64,000 bases of DNA, taken from Sanguibacter antarcticus. Its GTDB lineage: Bacteria; Actinomycetota; Actinomycetes; Actinomycetales; Cellulomonadaceae. Positions within the stretch are counted from its first letter, which is position 1; each line of letters starts with the position of its first letter. The stretch is from assembly GCF_002564005.1 (NCBI RefSeq), contig NZ_PDJG01000001.1:186001-250000 (forward strand). The letters are read 5' to 3'. Shown here piece after piece: positions 60,400 through 64,000 of this stretch. The position numbers and the translations under genes were made by a program. Below the pieces are notes generated by a model. The model saw only the letters and a program-made list of their open reading frames with translations. It did not search any database and was not told the DNA's origin.

Positions 60400-60772
60400 T
60401 CATGCATCGCTTTCAGTGGTGAAGCATTTAATTTTCGCCGCCCGGACAGCCACTACCGAAGCCATGACAAGTGACACGATTGTCAAGACGAGCCAAGCGC
60501 CAAGCAGAGATACGTACACGACCGGAAGAATCTGAAAGAAGAATTGAAAAGATCGCGATTCCTGCTCCAGTCATCGGCGTTAGTGCCCTCCTGGCCGCCG
60601 CATGTCCTGAGCGCCAAGCGGTGTCGCTTTTCATGAGAGCCGGTAGTTGAATGCCCGCGACGGAACTTCTCTCACCACGTGATGCCTGGATAGCGATCAT
60701 AAGAAATGTGGTATCTAGCAGTGTGGGCAGCACGGAGCGCGCAAAGATCGCTCCCCAATCAGGGCTAGTCAC
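60400..60772 (-). pseudogene. small SdpI-like membrane protein gene with a frameshift
   Basis: Minus strand encodes ARSVLPTLLDTTFLMIAIQA, GIQLPALMKSDTAWRSGHAA and ARRALTPMTGAGIAIFSIL. After one frameshift near 60540 it continues FFQILPVVYVSLLGAWLVLT and MASVVAVRAAKIKC to a TGA at 60400. GIxxPxxMxSDxxWRxGH is the pattern of SdpI-family proteins, which confer immunity to peptide toxins in Bacillus. The frame as read is broken. Confidence 0.6.
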
Positions 60773-60944
60773 TGAAAATCACTCCTTCTTTTTATAGAAC
60801 AAACACCTGCGGATCAGCCTCAGAAGTGCAACGATCTGACTCTTCGCAATCCAGGGTGTGGTCCCGAAGGGCGGCTGATGAGACTGCTCTCGAGTGCTGG
60901 TGTGCCCTGATTGGTAGATTTGAATGGGTGGAGACTTGTCTAGT
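60773..60944. other. short intergenic stretch with a possible ISL3 end
   Basis: TTCGCAATCCAGGGTGTGG at about 60836 resembles the inner part of the right end of the intact ISL3 elements (TCGCAATCCAGAGTGTAG). Nothing else seen. Confidence 0.35.
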
Positions 60945-60981
60945 TGTTGTGGGTCATGACGTTGGTGACATGCCGGGTGGT
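60945..60981. repeat. solitary left end of a TGTT/CTAG element (E5)
   Basis: TGTTGTGGGTCATGACGTTG preceded by CTAGT equals the left end of E3. It is cut at 60982 by the ISAs1 element. Confidence 0.65.
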
Positions 60982-62293
60982 GGGGCAGGGCTCCGGAAAG
61001 GTCGGTGTGTAGGGCTGTGACCTGGAGTTTTGTGGTGGTATGACCGGCGTGGCGTGTGGGGCGGATGGGGCCCGTGGGCTGAGATGGAAGTTCTGACGCT
61101 CACCCTCTCGCGCAAGGACCCCATCCGCTCGTGTCATCTTCCCAGATCACCCCTGCCTCCGGTCGTCATCTCGACCATGACCTTCTCGGCGTGTTGGGCC
61201 AGGTCCCTGATCCTCGTGACCGGCGCGGGATGCGTTACCCGTTGGCTGGCCTCTTGGCGGTCGCGGTGTGCGCGGTCCTGGCTGGTGCCCGGTCGTTCAC
61301 TGCGATCGGGGAATGGGCCCTGGACCTGAACGTGGAGCAGCTGGACCGCCTCGGGCTGGAGCGTGCTCCGGTGGAGTCCACGATGCGCAAGCTGTTCGCC
61401 CGCCTGGACGCTGACGTACTGGACCGTCACCTCGCGGTGCTCACCTGGTGCAGGACCGCTCAGGTCGGGGGCCGTCGGGTGATCGCGATCGACGGCAAGA
61501 CGGTGCGCGGGGCGAGGACCGCCGGCGCCACAGCACCGCATCTGATTGCCGCCCTGGATCACACCACCGGCGTCGTTCTGGGGCAGAACGCCGTGCCTGT
61601 GAAGTCGAACGAGATCCCCGCCGTCCGGGACCTCCTGGCCGGTTTCGATCCCTCTGACCTGCACGGATGCGTCATCACTGTTGATGCGATGCATACGCTG
61701 GACGAGACCGCGAAGACGATCGTGGCGGCGGGCGCGGACTACGTCTTCACCGTCAAAGGCAACCAGCCCCTGCTGTTGAAAGCCCTGAAGACGCTGCCCT
61801 GGCACGCCGTCCCCGTCGGTGCCACCAGCACCAAGGCCGGGCACGGTCGCCAAGCCAGACGGACCATCAAGGTCATCGACATCCCAACCCTGCCGGGCTG
61901 GCCCGAGTTCACCGGCATCGCCCAGGTCGCTCAGCTGCGACGCACCGTGACCCGAGCAGGGAAGAAGACCATCGAGGTCGTCTACCTCATCACCTCCGCG
62001 ACCCATCAGGACGCACCACCCGACGTGCTGGCCGCCTGGATCCAGGGGCACTGGGGCATCGAGAACCGCCTGCACTGGGTCCGTGACGTCACCTTCGACG
62101 AGGACCACTCCCAAGTCCGCACCGCAGGCGCCCCGCGCGTCATGGCCACGCTCCGCAACACAGCCATCAGCATCCTGCGCCTAGCCGGCTGGACCAGCAT
62201 CGCCACCGCCCTACGCCACCACGCCCGCAACCCCGACAAAGCCATCACATGCGCCCTGACCTGCTAAGACGCGACCTTTCCGGGGCCCTGCCC
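60982..62293 (+). mobile_element. ISAs1-family insertion sequence
   Basis: 1312 bp with inverted ends GGGCAGGGCTCCGGAAAGGT and the complement of GGGCAGGGCCCCGGAAAGGT. One transposase gene inside. The left flank is E5 and the right flank is the interior of a GH13 gene, so DNA was lost on at least one side after insertion. Confidence 0.9.
61131..62267 (+). CDS. ISAs1-family transposase
   Basis: A 378-residue DDE transposase with the N-terminal DDE_Tnp_1-associated part (LGQVPDPRDRRGMRYPLAGLLAVAV). The core is VIAIDGKTVRGARTAG, CVITVDAMHTLDETAKTIV and YVFTVKGNQP. The C-terminal GHWGIENRLHWVRDVTFDED holds the final acidic residue. It appears intact. Confidence 0.93.
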   Translation: MSSSQITPASGRHLDHDLLGVLGQVPDPRDRRGMRYPLAGLLAVAVCAVLAGARSFTAIGEWALDLNVEQLDRLGLERAPVESTMRKLFARLDADVLDRHLAVLTWCRTAQVGGRRVIAIDGKTVRGARTAGATAPHLIAALDHTTGVVLGQNAVPVKSNEIPAVRDLLAGFDPSDLHGCVITVDAMHTLDETAKTIVAAGADYVFTVKGNQPLLLKALKTLPWHAVPVGATSTKAGHGRQARRTIKVIDIPTLPGWPEFTGIAQVAQLRRTVTRAGKKTIEVVYLITSATHQDAPPDVLAAWIQGHWGIENRLHWVRDVTFDEDHSQVRTAGAPRVMATLRNTAISILRLAGWTSIATALRHHARNPDKAITCALTC

Positions 62294-62295
62294 TG

Positions 62296-63252
62296 GTGCT
62301 CGACGGGGTGTTCAATCACGTCGGAGCCGGCCACCCATGGTTGGGTCGCGCGCTGAGCGAAGGTCCAGCCGGGGAATACGCTGACTTCTTCCGCATCGAC
62401 TGGTCCGATCCGAGCAAGCCTCTCCTCGGAGACTTCGAGGGCCATGCATCGCTCGTCGCGCTCAATCATGACTCTCCCGCTGTCGCGGAGTACGTCATCG
62501 ACGTCATGACGAGGTGGCTCGCCCGCGGTGTCGACGGGTGGCGGCTCGACGCCGCCTATGCGGTGCCCTCACGGTTCTGGGCCGAGGTGCTGCCTGCCGT
62601 CCGTGCTGTGCACCCCGAGGCGTGGTTCCTCGGTGAGGTCATCCACGGCGACTATGCGACGATCGCCGCCGACACAGGCATCGACTCGATCACGCAGTAC
62701 GAGCTGTGGAAAGCGCTCTGGAGCAGTCTTGCCGACCGCAACTACTTCGAGCTCGACTGGACGCTCGCTCGGCACAGCGAGTTCGCGAGCACCCAGCTAC
62801 CAGCCACCTTTGTCGGCAACCACGACGTAACACGCATCGCGACGTCAGCCGGACCCCACGGGGGCGTCCTCGCGCTGGTCGTGCTCATGACCGTAGCCGG
62901 GATCCCGTCCATCTACTACGGGGACGAGCAGGCGTTCACCGGCACCAAGGAGGACCGCGCAGGCGGAGACGACGCCGTCCGTCCCGCGATGCCGCAGTCT
63001 CCCGCGGACCTCGCTCCTTGGGGAGCTGAGATGCTCCGCACCCACCAGCAGCTGATCGGTCTCCGCCGTCGCAACCCGTGGCTCGTCCGCTCGACGACCA
63101 CGACCACCCACCTCAGCAACACTCGCTACGCCTACACAGCACGCCCGGCCACGGGCCCCGGGGCGCTGCACGTCGAGCTCGACATCACCGACGGACATCA
63201 CGCCCTCGTGAGAGACGACGCCGGCACCGTGCTCTTCTCCTACGACGGCTGA
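62296..63252 (+). pseudogene. GH13 glycosidase gene, 5'-truncated second copy
   Basis: Encodes residues 96-413 of the GH13 protein at 57396-58637 with one change near the end (VLFSYDG for VVFSYDG). The first 95 codons, including the first barrel strands, are missing where ISAs1 ends at 62293. The frame stays open into the IS end, and a GTG falls at the junction, but the partial barrel is unlikely to be active. Confidence 0.9.
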
Positions 63253-63256
63253 CCCC
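62296..63256. repeat. about 960-bp direct repeat, GH13 copy 2
   Basis: Partner of 57681-58641. Sequence downstream of the stop differs between the copies after GACCCC, which sets the right edge of the duplicated segment. Confidence 0.9.
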
Positions 63257-63532
63257 GGTACCAGCCTCTGATCGGTCAGCGGCTTCACGCCCAGCTCGCG
63301 ACCTGGATCCACTACGCAGGTGCGCGGCGGCGAGCGTGTTCGGATCGACCACCACCAGTCGGCCGTTTCGCCAGCCCTGGGCTGTGCACGCCGACGGCCA
63401 TGAGTCCTTCGACCTGCCGCTTGAGGGAGCCGCGCCAGGTCGCCACCGGCTACGGCGCAGCCGGTGCGACTCGTGCCGTCTTTCGGTGCGGCAGGCGGGT
63501 GAGAGATTCGAGACCATTGTCCCCGCAAGGTT
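63257..63532. other. stretch between GH13 remnant and CDF gene
   Basis: About 276 bases without a supported gene. A minus-strand reading (GRLVVVDPNTLAAAHLRSG) is open but too short and unlike any family I know. Confidence 0.4.
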
Positions 63533-64000
63533 TCACTGATCGACGGCCCGCGGACCGGGGTGCGTGCTGGCCGCGCGGACCGTGAGGTCCACGTGACCCA
63601 GGCTGTGCAGGGCCTGGCGCAGCTCTTCCGAGGCACGGATGCGGATCGTGTCGGCCGCGATGAGGGTTGCGGTCCGGTCCAGCGTGAGGGTTGCCTGGGC
63701 GTTGAGTCGATGGCCGCTCCAGCGCAGCCGCACGTCGTGAACGTCTTCAACACCTTCGACGTGCTCGAAGGCGTGTTGGGCGCGCTCAGTGAGGGCAGGG
63801 TCGACGCCGTCCAGCAGGCGGCGCCCCACGTCGCGGGCGGTGCTCCAGAGCAGGGTGAGGATCGCTGCGGTGATGAGCAGGCCGATGATCGGGTCCGCCT
63901 GGGGGAAGCCGGCCCAGACGCCTGCCACGCCCAGGACCACGGCGAGGGAGGTGAAACCGTCGGCGCGGGCATGCATCCCGTCCGCGACCAGAGCGGCAGA
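63533..64000 (-). CDS. cation diffusion facilitator family transporter, C-terminal part
   Basis: 156 codons visible; the gene continues past the right edge. VADGMHARADGFTSLAVVLG contains the HxxxD metal site of the fifth membrane helix. ADPIIGLLITAAILTLLWST is the sixth helix. The rest is the cytoplasmic dimerisation domain (VEGVEDVHDVRLRWSGHRL). CDF proteins export Zn, Co, Mn or Fe using the proton gradient. Metal choice cannot be read from this part. Confidence 0.9.
   Translation of the reverse strand, partial: SAALVADGMHARADGFTSLAVVLGVAGVWAGFPQADPIIGLLITAAILTLLWSTARDVGRRLLDGVDPALTERAQHAFEHVEGVEDVHDVRLRWSGHRLNAQATLTLDRTATLIAADTIRIRASEELRQALHSLGHVDLTVRAASTHPGPRAVDQ

Noticed and set aside
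57396-63252. Composite transposon made by the two GH13 copies as ends
   Set aside because: The duplicated block is coding DNA without terminal inverted repeats; the copies look like a segmental duplication.

Overview
The window is high-GC DNA with actinobacterial codon usage, many GTG starts and ATGA-type gene overlaps. It most likely comes from a Micrococcales relative of Cellulomonas, Sanguibacter or Isoptericola; that is inferred from gene content and I cannot fix a genus. The left part (1-27974) is an ordered metabolic region. The right part (about 28030-62300) is an accessory region packed with insertion sequences and broken genes.

1-2202 and 20242-27974 are cell-surface glycan genes: a pyruvyl transferase, a PIG-L deacetylase, glycosyltransferases, a Wzm/Wzt-type ABC exporter and a large secreted glycosidase-like protein. 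Between them, 2262-20184 reads as a complete alginate-use locus. Four tandem secreted PL7 alginate lyase genes (six PL7 domains) and a secreted beta-helix protein would cut the polymer. A lipoprotein binding protein with two MalF/MalG-like permeases would import oligomers, and a heparinase II/III-type exolyase would release monomer. An SDR enzyme would reduce the unsaturated keto-sugar (DEH) to KDG, and a PfkB-type kinase would phosphorylate it. A LacI regulator sits beside three copies of a palindrome close to GTGTATCGATACAC, one placed directly after the -10 box of the transporter promoter. No transporter ATPase and no KDPG aldolase is present here.

The accessory region holds two identical, directly repeated ISL3 elements (28563-29984 and 55260-56681), intact or broken IS4, IS3, IS30, IS1380 and ISAs1 elements, several transposase fragments, and a family of short inverted-repeat elements with TGTT ends beside CTAG. 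The cargo includes a Fic/VbhA-like toxin-antitoxin operon, a YhcG-type PDDEXK protein, an FRG-domain gene split by IS30, an ECF sigma factor with a membrane partner, and an ABC system. It also includes an unrecognised small secreted protein (118 aa) translationally overlapped with a 901-aa FtsX-like permease and an ATPase. That secreted gene recurs, promoter included, 6 kb away as an orphan between two ISAs1 ends. It is the best candidate here for an undescribed, possibly bacteriocin-like, system.

At 57396-64000 there is a GH13 glycosidase gene, an MFS transporter, and a nearly identical second copy of the GH13 gene cut off by an ISAs1 element. The window ends in a cation diffusion facilitator gene.
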